A stretch of DNA of 12,418 nt, taken from NCBI GenBank assembly GCA_964520425.1, contig CAZFMX010000088.1:1-12418 (forward strand). Direction: 5' to 3'. Position numbers and translations under genes: made by a program. The notes under the pieces are model-generated. The model did not search any database. It saw nothing but the letters and a program-made list of their open reading frames with translations, and was not told where the DNA came from. Shown here piece after piece: positions 6,601 through 12,288 of this stretch; within the stretch, counting starts at the first letter, position 1; every line of letters begins with the position of its first letter. The DNA comes from JAFGFY01 sp964520425. Its GTDB lineage: Bacteria; Desulfobacterota; DSM-4660; Desulfatiglandales; HGW-15.

Positions 6601-8373
6601 CACCGTTTGGCACAAAAGGAGTTCGGACCCCTGACTTCGGGCACCATAGGTCTTAACGAATTCCAGATAGAGACCTTGGAGAACTTGATCCACAACATTG
6701 GTCGCAACCGACCCCTTCTTGACGCCTTGATCAAGTCCTTCATCTTTCATGACCTGGGTCTAGCCCCCCAACTCAGGGAAAAGTACAAGGATGAGATCCA
6801 CTCGGCCGATCATGCCCAGGCAGGGAGAGTGCTTTTAGAGAAAGAGAAACTCCCTTCGAAATACCATATGGAGACAAAGACACAGGAATACCTGGGGATC
6901 CTCATCAGATACCACGATCTCCTTCACCATATGATCAGGGGAGAGTTCTCTATCTATGCCATTCAGGAGATCATCGGTTACGAGGATAAGGATCTGTTTG
7001 ATGCCATTTTTGTCAGCTCGTTCGTCATGTTCTCTGCCATGCAGGAAGGTCTGATGCAGGAAGATCTGGCGAAACGTCTCTTTCAACTCAGGACTGTATG
7101 TCACAGAATTATGGAGGGAGAGACGACCTTCGAAGATCATTACAGAGAGGTCTATATTCGTAGGGGAAAGCTATTCGATGCTCTTGAGATATACCGCCGG
7201 GAAGGGCTACCGGGAAAAATGACCCCAACGGAATACCTGGAGTCATGGAAGTGGGATCAAACGGAAATAGAAGGGGACCGCCTTCTCAGGGAAGGAAAGA
7301 GGATCTATGCCATAGACAGGATTTTAAGGTTGCGAGCCGTAAGGTACGTGGAATTCACTGACCTGGCCAAATTGATCGTCAAAGTCCCCCTCAATTATAT
7401 CTATAAGAAAAGGATCTATTCCGGCATAGGTTACGGCTCTTTTGAAAAGCAGCTCTTTGAGGCACATCGGATCTACAACGCTTTCCTGAGTTTCCCCAAA
7501 ATGGTTGGAGATTTCATTTTAGAGCATCTGCTTACCGACGAGATCCGTATTTTTGGTTTTGAAAAAGTAGGCATCTATCTCAATGATAGCAACATGATCA
7601 AGCTTCTTCTGATCAGCCTGATGGGAGCACAGAGAATCAATCCAAATGAAGGTGCTGTTTGCCTCAACTTTTTGGATTTGGCAGGGAAGATCGAAAAGCG
7701 TTATGAGGCCCTGAATGACTTACTGGCCCACGTGTCTGTAGAAAAGCTGTGGGACAGCAAGTCTCACCTCAATCATTTCTTCAAAGCAAAAACAGGTCTT
7801 ATAATGAAAAGGAATGAATCCCAAAAGATACTCACCATAGATTATAAGGACCGTTTCAACATCTCTCAGAAGATATCTTATATGGATACGATTACGGACG
7901 TGGAACACCTCAAGAACTACTATCATTATAGCCTGAGCGCCCTGAGAAAATATCCTTTCCAAACCGAAGACTATGAAATAGAAATGGAGGAGGCCTATGA
8001 CAAGAGACTCAAGGAAATCACAGGACTTCTGCTGGAGCAAGCCAAGCAGCAACTGGCGTTACTTAAAGATCTAAGAGAGATCCACAACCTTTACTCTGAT
8101 CTTACCGATCAGGCCCTGGAAATAGGATTCACAGAGAGTCAGATGTACGGATTAAGCGATCTATACGAAGTGAGAAAAGACCAGTTAAGAAGAGAGAAAT
8201 TGAACGAGATTAACGAATTGATTGAAACAATCCCTAACCTCCAAGACCTCAAGAACTATTGGGAAGGGACAAAGGAATACCTGATGCAGAACCGGTCGTT
8301 TTTGGGAAAGGAATTTGAAAATCTGATAGCCAAGAAGTTCGATGAGGCCGCAAGGAGAATTGAGGGCTGTTGA
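3682..8373 (+). CDS. Giant 1563-aa protein: methyltransferase-like N-terminus, GlnD-like HD domain, helical C-terminus
   Basis: Residues about 145-260 read like a SAM-methyltransferase (Rossmann) half: FDLVILPADIQDI around Asp191 and VHRILKPDGEILMIAHKHP around 231-250. The usual GxGxG SAM loop is not visible, so this part may be inactive. Residues 280-980 are mostly helical with no motif I can name. An HD-superfamily domain follows: His1004, then FHDLG with His1023-Asp1024, His1040 and DHAQAG with His1044, then IRYHDLLHH with His1078-Asp1079 and His1082-His1083. The layout resembles the HD domain of GlnD, so a metal-dependent phosphohydrolase is likely. I find neither a nucleotidyltransferase GS..D motif nor ACT domains, so it is not GlnD. 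Residues about 1434-1563 are charged and helical, probably coiled coil. No signal or membrane segment is seen. The ATG lacks a Shine-Dalgarno. An in-frame stop at 3670 bars any upstream extension. The substrate is unknown. I infer a signalling or regulatory role at moderate confidence. Confidence 0.9.
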   Translation: MTPTETFWREDPFKRIKPQEFEALGINPSDIPPGTFAAQKHPSYFPSRFGGNAYGFGLFEAHNRLSPKEMDLIQSISLESPEEIKRNYKKINRIYKNIGLLIRFTDQGQPYYLIPHHLVLSSLATLKSKADEISRIINIYRVRHLKESQHIGLLTRNDDLLINELSIRFKEHQFVLIDTIHKLRQFTDPFDLVILPADIQDIIFTEKFIPCPTEKLTREQLEHYAVYVFGKVHRILKPDGEILMIAHKHPLRTNKSAELTFMTIQEKKQFTLFSHIFKTRKRYRINDKSLRINVFDLQKYLRDLYVEQEVIDGLLGNRDLETWSIEEMEQLPYLDFPLTDQSAYDQEKVWPRLLSFYFNEILLKPLLPDSVKVERERRFSVKGYSLEYMMVYLGQRRPLETTFGELKKDIEESRLAGCSLSLLADYRDSFDFLKRTLSVLKMIKEKHYSGIPEIYIDRFRQPLEDKKRRFPAVNHVLSLMAKMNRLEEMEAYLNPDRVEGPETKVLQALEVFPYYGFNYGELKEIFLILVGHTAMGRILSGKVNEKALNPVSDLARTYDQLKRVNLLKYCRLMSLAETVASQRSDLNQGQLRALLELFDSLVRVVTYPDTDWDLLLDAKISSIGGIHNEIIRKILKMTNHFEFIDHWSELKDKGEMEKESLADFDTNKLVRIEDVIKLTNIIERFEHRFLKDDPLRLSIFYRKLFNVELYGTGHLFEKMDSELAFVLLWITVHVVRGEVVNFNPILADVDPSEIDVRVRKVEEEARAINIKYLDLVTLKGLGDHLYESQTLFILGTGFQLRLDQRAKALEIAYIDMDANIQKLESLNQQYAGYMISHLPTEDLRALEGLFANLESFCQSHLRLISQKDSAFSLPARDERWFKKAEDLRENLRANFLKVIFQPENIYTDLDLLHRHSPSLLFFVIPELRVLQNARLPTELYTKSSVLDQTLTSTRKIEALVRGDRGRFQDSQLLHRLAQKEFGPLTSGTIGLNEFQIETLENLIHNIGRNRPLLDALIKSFIFHDLGLAPQLREKYKDEIHSADHAQAGRVLLEKEKLPSKYHMETKTQEYLGILIRYHDLLHHMIRGEFSIYAIQEIIGYEDKDLFDAIFVSSFVMFSAMQEGLMQEDLAKRLFQLRTVCHRIMEGETTFEDHYREVYIRRGKLFDALEIYRREGLPGKMTPTEYLESWKWDQTEIEGDRLLREGKRIYAIDRILRLRAVRYVEFTDLAKLIVKVPLNYIYKKRIYSGIGYGSFEKQLFEAHRIYNAFLSFPKMVGDFILEHLLTDEIRIFGFEKVGIYLNDSNMIKLLLISLMGAQRINPNEGAVCLNFLDLAGKIEKRYEALNDLLAHVSVEKLWDSKSHLNHFFKAKTGLIMKRNESQKILTIDYKDRFNISQKISYMDTITDVEHLKNYYHYSLSALRKYPFQTEDYEIEMEEAYDKRLKEITGLLLEQAKQQLALLKDLREIHNLYSDLTDQALEIGFTESQMYGLSDLYEVRKDQLRREKLNEINELIETIPNLQDLKNYWEGTKEYLMQNRSFLGKEFENLIAKKFDEAARRIEGC

Positions 8374-8462
8374 TTCGAGATAATACTTCTGGATCACTGT
8401 TTCATATACTCAGGAATCGGCAACTGAGAAACCCTGTTTTTTCGGGATGCCAAGGGTATGTA

Positions 8463-8490
8463 TTGACATCGAGAAACACCTCCTTATTTT
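8463..8490 (+). promoter_or_regulatory. Promoter for the 99-aa zinc-ribbon gene
   Basis: A perfect TTGACA (8463-8468) and TATTTT (8485-8490, four of six) are separated by 16 bases. GATAAT (8491-8496) looks better as a -10 but would need a 22-base spacer. Transcription would start near 8497, downstream of the anti-Shine-Dalgarno segment at 8477-8484. Confidence 0.5.
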
Positions 8491-8521
8491 GATAATAAGA
8501 TCATAGACCGTGAGGAGGTGT
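8476..8521 (+). promoter_or_regulatory. Shine-Dalgarno and upstream anti-Shine-Dalgarno forming a hairpin
   Basis: ACACCTCCT (8476-8484) is the exact complement of AGGAGGTGT (8513-8521), which is the very strong ribosome binding site of the ATG at 8527. Adjacent bases add a G:U and an A:U pair. In a read-through transcript the site would be hidden in a 9-11 bp stem. A transcript begun at the local promoter (about 8497) would lack the masking strand. This arrangement is known from phage and bacterial genes that must not be translated from read-through messages. The function here is inferred. Confidence 0.5.
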
Positions 8522-8526
8522 GACGA

Positions 8527-8826
8527 ATGGAAGAATCTGAACAATCCTGTCCACACTGTGGAGAAGAAATGACCGTGTGGGAGCCCTCACCTTATACGGG
8601 TTGGGGACATGATATGCTCTATTGCGCCAATGATGAGTGCGAATACTTTCTCGAAGGGAGGAGAAAGATCTGCATGGAGTTTGAAAAGAATTTTGCCTAC
8701 AGATACTGCGTCAACCCTGAAACCGGGAAGTCTCTTCCCATTATCACCTGGTGTTACGGAGAGTTATCTCTTTTGAAGGGACGATGTGAAGAACAAGCAA
8801 TAAAGCATCAATACCCGCCAGCATAG
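8527..8826 (+). CDS. Small zinc-ribbon protein, 99 aa
   Basis: The protein has Cys8-Pro-His-Cys11-Gly and a second knuckle Cys34-x4-Cys39 in a CANDECEYF context, spaced as in single zinc ribbons. It continues with FAYRYCVNPETGKSLPI. I recall short ribbon proteins with a similar CP.CG, GWG and NDEC.YF layout in sulfate-reducing and syntrophic deltaproteobacteria, sometimes labelled ogr/Delta-like zinc finger. I cannot verify the membership here. The function is unknown; binding of nucleic acid or a protein partner is only a guess. The start follows an almost perfect AGGAGGTG. The gene is 153 bp downstream of the giant HD gene with its own promoter. Its TAG stop lies one base from the stop of the convergent flavin-reductase-like gene. 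Confidence 0.85.
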   Translation: MEESEQSCPHCGEEMTVWEPSPYTGWGHDMLYCANDECEYFLEGRRKICMEFEKNFAYRYCVNPETGKSLPIITWCYGELSLLKGRCEEQAIKHQYPPA

Positions 8827-8827
8827 C

Positions 8828-9364
8828 CTATTTCATCCTGGACTTCAGCTTGATCCTTTCGCCGGCAACCATGAAATTCCCTTTTCCGAGATGATGAAGC
8901 GTCCGCGGGTTTTTTACCGCGGGGTCAATCCATGCCTTGACGACTTCAAGGATGAAAAAACAATACTCGGCTACCATCTTTTTGTCGGCTACCCGGCACT
9001 CGAGATTGACATAGCATTCCTCGATCAGGGGCGCTCCGACCTGTGAAGCAGGCTTCGGTGTGAGACCGAACCTCTCGAACTTGTCTATCTTCGCGCCGGT
9101 GACATTGCCGCAACCCACGACCTTTTCAGCTATATCCTTTGTAGGAATATTGATGACACATTCCTTGGTGGCCTTCAACAGGCCGAATGAATAGCCGCGA
9201 TTGCTGATGATGCAACCGACCAGCGGCGGCTCGAATTCCATCACGGTGTGCCAGGACATGGTCATGATATTTGAGCGCCCGCGGCTCGCGGTGGTGACCA
9301 TGACGACCGGCCCCGGCTCGAGCAGGCCGTAGACCTTGGACAGAGGGAAGGATCTTTTTGCCAT
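8828..9364 (-). CDS. Flavin reductase-like FMN-binding protein, 178 aa
   Basis: The sequence fits the flavin reductase-like, FMN-binding split-barrel family. It shows PGPVVMVTTASRGRSNIMTMSWHTVMEFEPPLVGCIIS (about 17-54), which forms the FMN phosphate- and ring-binding strands, then CVINIPTKDIAEKVVGCGNVTGAKIDKFERFGLTP (about 68-102) and APLIEECYVNLECRV (about 110-124). Members bind FMN and either reduce it with NAD(P)H for a partner or serve as small electron carriers. The partner is not visible here. The length is usual for the family. The start has AAAGG about a dozen bases upstream, which is weak. The gene is noticeably richer in G+C (near 60% in the stretches I counted) than the giant gene (about 38% in a sampled line), suggesting acquisition from another genome. 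It is monocistronic and convergent with the zinc-ribbon gene. Confidence 0.9.
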   Translation of the reverse strand: MAKRSFPLSKVYGLLEPGPVVMVTTASRGRSNIMTMSWHTVMEFEPPLVGCIISNRGYSFGLLKATKECVINIPTKDIAEKVVGCGNVTGAKIDKFERFGLTPKPASQVGAPLIEECYVNLECRVADKKMVAEYCFFILEVVKAWIDPAVKNPRTLHHLGKGNFMVAGERIKLKSRMK

Positions 9365-9451
9365 GTGGGTGTGCTACCTTTCAAAAAAGATTCACATTGA
9401 TATTCGTTGTTTCAAATCAAAAACCTATCAACATACCCTCTCACATTTTCT

Positions 9452-9991
9452 TCATTTCTTTTCCTCCGATTCTTTCATCATTTTTCGTAAATAGTTCCGC
9501 CTTATTTCGCTTTCCGTCTTGGTAGCCCTAATAAACTCCCCGTTACTGCCTGGCGAGAGATTGAGGGTAAAGTGGGCATGCTCCTCTTTAGAATACTCTT
9601 CCTTAAACCTTTCCAGACCAATTACCATCTTGTTTTTCAGTTTAAACCCTTTCCTTTCCTTCCACCCAGGAAATATCCAACTATTGCTCCAGCAGACATA
9701 TCCGTTCTTGTAGACGATCATTTCACCATTCTTAAATGGGCTGTATTATTTGGGAATCTTAAAGCGACTTTCGGAATCCGTGAGGGTTTCCGATTGCTCA
9801 TAACGTACTTCCTCGGCTAGCCCTGGCGGCCATAATTCCTGTTTTGTCCATAGGACATATATTGCAGCTCCCTTAATAGGCTGTTCGGTCTCCGCGTCTA
9901 CGATCCGCCCTGAGATAATCGAACGACCGCAGGCCTGAGTCGAGAGAATCAACAATACTGGAAGGATAAGAATGACGATCTTCTTATTCAT
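9452..9991 (-). pseudogene. Lipoprotein with carboxypeptidase-regulatory-like domain, split by an in-frame TAA
   Basis: The frame runs 180 codons from ATG 9991 to 9452 with a single internal TAA at 9746-9748. The first 81 residues carry a hydrophobic signal ending in TQAC (Cys21, a weak lipobox) and SGRIVDAETEQPIKGAAIYVLW (27-48), the opening of a carboxypeptidase regulatory-like beta fold. After the stop the same frame continues YSPFKNGEMIVYKNGYVCWSN and then IFPGWKERKGFKLKNKMVIGLERFKEEYS, which matches the later part of such lipoproteins as I remember them. The two pieces are therefore one former gene of 178 sense codons. A good ribosome site, GGGAG, lies eight bases before the first ATG; the internal ATG at 9721 has none. 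It would have been an outer-membrane or periplasmic lipoprotein of unknown function. A sequencing error at 9746-9748 is the main alternative. Confidence 0.8.
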
Positions 9992-10070
9992 GTTCTGTCT
10001 CCCACATTTCTTTTAAGAAAAAAGGCACTGTTTCATCAAGGCAGAGAGCGTCCTCAAGACATTATGCTGT

Positions 10071-10511
10071 TCAACCCATTGTTAAACGATTTTTCCCCGC
10101 TACCTTGCTTTTATACATTAACGTATCAGCTCTCTTCATGAGGCTGTCCATCGTGTCATTATTTTTGACAACCGTGGCTCCGATTGAAACCGTGACGTGC
10201 AGCTTTTTGTTGTCATGAATAATGTATGACTGCTCTACTAGTAAACGAACCCTGTTCCCTAGACGTTCAAGCTCAGGGCTGTTGATATTCCGTATGATGC
10301 CGATAAACTCTTCACCTCCCTAGCGTCCATAAAGGTCAAACGACCTGGTATTAGCGACAAAGGTATTCGCGACAAATTTTAACACATCATCGCCCACATT
10401 ATGTCCATAGGTGTCATTAAACTTTTTGAAATGGTCAAAATCTATGAATAGGATACCGAACGGTATGTTATAACGTCTTTTCTCTTCAAATCTGATATAG
10501 AAATCCTTCAT
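10071..10511 (-). pseudogene. Diguanylate cyclase (GGDEF) domain with amber codon before GGEEF and missing N-terminus
   Basis: One frame from ATG 10511 to TGA 10071 encodes a nearly complete GGDEF domain interrupted by TAG at 10320-10322. Before it are FIDFDHFKKFNDTYGHNVGDD (metal- and GTP-binding residues) and RSFD, an RxxD inhibitory-site motif five residues ahead of the active loop. After it comes GGEEFIG, the catalytic signature, then VTVSIGAT and RADTLMYKSKVAGKNRL. The stop occupies the position usually held by Trp or Tyr, so TGG to TAG is the simplest origin. Upstream of 10511 the expected start of the domain (a DPLTGLxNR-like segment) is missing or frame-shifted. A GIDNNK string in another frame at about 10520-10540 may be its trace. 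The ATG has no proper binding site and no sensory domain is attached. Intact, it would make cyclic di-GMP from two GTP. As it stands the product would be a 63-aa fragment. Confidence 0.85.
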
Positions 10512-10753
10512 CGCCTTTATTTGTTGTTATCTATTCCTCTGAACCTTGATTCAGGCAGGTCTGAAGATGTCTACTAATCGGTCTTCCTATTTAGAATGAG
10601 AGCAAAAAGACTTTGGATCAACTCGAACCATATCATGGGTGAATATGATGGGCGACTATCTCAATTCGCTCAATATCTAGGTTTGTCCAATGTAAAAATA
10701 AAGGACGTCCTTTTGTTTGGTAAATGACTGTATCTCAAGTGGCGTACTTTGAA

Positions 10754-10948
10754 TTAGAGTTTATTGGAGCTCATTTCTTTCTTGAGCAGATTGATGGCCT
10801 CCACAATACCCGCTCCTGATAAGAAAACGGCAAAAATAACAAAGAGAATAAGTCCCTCAATTTCGTGGGCTGCGCTGTTCGCTCTGGTCAAAATTGCAGC
10901 CCCCCCTATGAAAGCAAAGACGGCAAGAACAAATAGTATGATTCTCAT
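10754..10948 (-). CDS. Small membrane protein, 64 aa, two transmembrane helices
   Basis: The protein has two hydrophobic segments, about residues 3-21 and 31-51, joined by a short polar, mildly acidic loop (RANSAAHEIEG), and ends in a charged tail (LLKKEMSSNKL). The start is well supported by AAGGAG about seven bases upstream. I do not recognise the family. It is a small inner-membrane protein of unknown role. It stands alone, between the decayed GGDEF gene and the intergenic repeat, and no clear promoter was found. Confidence 0.72.
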   Translation of the reverse strand: MRIILFVLAVFAFIGGAAILTRANSAAHEIEGLILFVIFAVFLSGAGIVEAINLLKKEMSSNKL

Positions 10949-11057
10949 AATTCTCTCCTTCGCCTCAACGGATGATCGCAGGTCACGACAATATGATACA
11001 TCATCTCTTCCTAATAGGCTATCATTAAGCTTTTCTCCTGATCCACCATCAAGATGT

Positions 11058-11143
11058 CATCTGCTATGTTGCCTTCGGTCGCTTCTCCTTGCAGCGTATT
11101 GCTTATACGCTTCAGTCGGCGCTCCTCAGCGCCTTGCATCTAA
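11058..11143. repeat. Palindromic intergenic repeat (REP/MITE-like)
   Basis: The unit begins CATCTGCTATGTTGCC and ends GCGCCTTGCATCTAAC. Inside are two perfect hairpins in tandem: AGCGTAT (11093-11099) with ATACGCT (11105-11111), and GGCGCT (11118-11123) with AGCGCC (11128-11133). It is more GC-rich than its surroundings. The frame of CATCTGC..GTTGC, a central GCGTA/TACGC stem and CTTGCATCT resembles dispersed intergenic repeats I recall from deltaproteobacterial genomes. Copy number cannot be judged from one window. Confidence 0.55.
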
Positions 11144-11293
11144 CACCTTGCTGGTGCCCAGGGATTACCCAAAATTCTCTATTATCATTGCCTGTCAACA
11201 AATTTGATGATGGATTTTGGCTTTCAAATGATTCTTTAATGAACGGTTTGTGTCGAAAGATCATTGTCCTGGCTTATCAAAATGTCCTTGCCA

Positions 11294-11329
11294 TATAAAA
11301 AAACCTCCTGCAGTCCATACAGGAGGTTT
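11294..11329 (-). terminator. Intrinsic terminator of the 97-aa membrane protein gene
   Basis: A perfect 10-bp stem, AAACCTCCTG (11301-11310) with CAGGAGGTTT (11320-11329), closes a 9-base loop. On the minus strand it is followed by an uninterrupted run of seven T and then ATAT. It lies about 42 bases after the stop codon at 11372, in the right orientation for that gene. Confidence 0.85.
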
Positions 11330-11371
11330 ATGTCAAGCATATATGTCACATATAAAGGGATGTTCCCACAA

Positions 11372-11665
11372 TCACCCACTCCTAGTGCTTGAACAAGTCT
11401 TGACGCAGTCCACAATACAAATCAGGAGCAATAAACAACCCAGAATGGCCGGGACAATATAGACTTGCTTATAGTTTAAGCCCTCCCACCAATAACCAAA
11501 TACGGGAGAACCTAACCATGCACCGATCCACCCAATAAAGACTTTGGACAAAAAAGAGCAGAATCCGGGCACGACGTAATACTTAAAGCCAAAGTGTAAA
11601 ATCAATGAGACAACAAGACTGATAATCAACAGAATGAGAAAGCTCATAAAATCCATTCCAATCAT
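11372..11665 (-). CDS. Small multi-pass membrane protein, 97 aa
   Basis: The start at 11665 is set by AAAGGAGG, five to six bases upstream. A longer in-frame reading from 11722 has no binding site. Hydrophobic stretches lie at about residues 6-25, 35-52 and 68-86, with GWIGAWLGSPVFGYWWEGL in the middle. The glycine-rich helix recalls the GlsB/YeaQ (transglycosylase-associated) small membrane proteins, but the order and spacing differ and I would not assign it there firmly. It ends in a Cys-containing polar tail (DCVKTCSSTRSG). The gene is monocistronic with a strong terminator. The function is unknown. Confidence 0.78.
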   Translation of the reverse strand: MIGMDFMSFLILLIISLVVSLILHFGFKYYVVPGFCSFLSKVFIGWIGAWLGSPVFGYWWEGLNYKQVYIVPAILGCLLLLICIVDCVKTCSSTRSG

Positions 11666-11783
11666 TTTAAGCCTCCTTTCTTGGCGAATCGACCTCGGAT
11701 TAGAGGGAAGAGAAACGGCCAAGACCCATAGGGTTCTGTCAGCATTTCAAAATGGGATTGGCTTTTTCGATATGATGATTAAG

Positions 11784-11818
11784 GCTCCCGACAGGTCAAG
11801 AGATATCCTGTCAGGAGC
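11784..11818. repeat. Inverted repeat upstream of the 97-aa gene
   Basis: GCTCCCGACAGG (11784-11795) pairs with CCTGTCAGGAGC (11807-11818) over 12 positions with one mismatch, around an 11-base loop. There is no U-tract on either strand, so an operator or RNA structure is more likely than a terminator. It overlaps a weak leftward promoter candidate. Confidence 0.4.
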
Positions 11819-11855
11819 AAAGTAGGCACACTTTGAGATTTTTCCCCATGACAAA

Positions 11856-11906
11856 ACTTCCAGATGGAGGTTAGAGGAATGGTAGAAGAGTTTCTATCCT
11901 GGAAGT
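11856..11906. repeat. Spaced inverted repeat
   Basis: ACTTCCAG (11856-11863) and CTGGAAGT (11899-11906) are exact complements 35 bases apart. No gene or promoter depends on it clearly. It could be the closing stem of a small structured RNA or coincidence. Confidence 0.25.
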
Positions 11907-12027
11907 TAGTGTAATTGCTACAAAGAGTCAAGAAAAAAGAGCGTTAGATGAGATAACAACGATCAAATCCTGAAAGGATTGGTTTAAGAATCAGTGGCCA
12001 AGGGGGCTTGATATATTGAGACGGTGA

Positions 12028-12225
12028 TTAAACCCCTAAAAGGTATCCTTTTATATAGCGTATGATTCTAAACATACAGATATGATACCTGGAAGACGAT
12101 CTCTCATAAAAAAATATGTCTTTGAATCCTTTTCGCCCAAAAAGAGAAATCATATCTTCCCGAATATAGGGGTAATTCCTGATCAATGTCGCGGCTGTAA
12201 GAATATGCCATGAAAAGTCACTCAT
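12028..12225 (-). pseudogene. Probable gene remnant, 65 codons
   Basis: The reading MSDFSWHILTAATLIRNYPY, followed by LFGRKGFKDIFFYERSSSRYHICMF, has the look of a conserved folded protein and not of a chance ORF. It has no ribosome site, is bounded by a stop seven or eight codons upstream of the ATG, and ends in a simple AT-rich tail. I interpret it as the C-terminal fragment of a former enzyme, possibly a methyltransferase-type protein, but I cannot name the family. A genuine 65-aa protein is the alternative. Confidence 0.35.
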
Positions 12226-12255
12226 GGCATACTGATTGCAAAAAATATCACTATC

Positions 12256-12288
12256 AGGAGAACTCTCACCTTATTCGAGGTGACTCCT
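12256..12288. repeat. Bulged hairpin followed by U-rich sequence
   Basis: TCACCT (12266-12271) pairs with AGGTGA (12278-12283) around a 6-base loop. Outside a 5-base bulge, AGGAG (12256-12260) pairs with CTCCT (12284-12288). On the plus strand ATTTTATTTAT follows, so it could end rightward transcription ahead of the riboswitch, although no rightward gene precedes it. Confidence 0.4.

Larger units (their letters stand above)
10949..11371. other. Intergenic stretch with a structured repeat and a terminator
   Basis: This 423-bp gap holds the palindromic repeat near 11058-11143 and the leftward terminator near 11294-11329, listed separately. Open frames on the plus strand here (for example 11089-11298) run through the repeat and have no ribosome site. 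I consider them non-coding. No promoter for the 64-aa gene could be defined. Confidence 0.5.
11666..12027. other. AT-rich intergenic region with inverted repeats
   Basis: No ORF with coding character or ribosome site was found. It contains two inverted repeats, 11784-11818 and 11856-11906. A weak leftward promoter, TTGACC followed by TCATAT after about 18 bases, overlaps the first repeat and could serve the 97-aa gene. Confidence 0.4.

Noticed and set aside
8409..8428. Terminator after the giant gene (CTCAG...CTGAG)
   Set aside because: The stem is only 5 bp with a 10-base loop, and the T-run starts eight bases after it. It is too weak to call.
9452..10511. Reassigned stop codons (TAA/TAG read as sense)
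   Set aside because: Intact genes in the window end at TAA and TAG, so nonsense mutation or sequencing error is simpler.
10596..10727. 43-codon plus-strand ORF (MRAKRLWINSNHIMGEYDGR...)
   Set aside because: The text is somewhat protein-like with a possible helix-turn-helix flavour, but there is no ribosome site and no family I can name. It may be a remnant; the evidence is too thin to annotate.
11058..11147. Integron attC site
   Set aside because: ATCTAAC matches an R'-type core, but the opposite core would need GTTRRRY and the candidate reads GTTGCCT. There is no integrase or cassette array.
11089..11298. Plus-strand ORF across the intergenic repeat
   Set aside because: It is produced by the open structure of the repeat. 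The Cys/Leu-rich translation and lack of a start signal argue against a gene.
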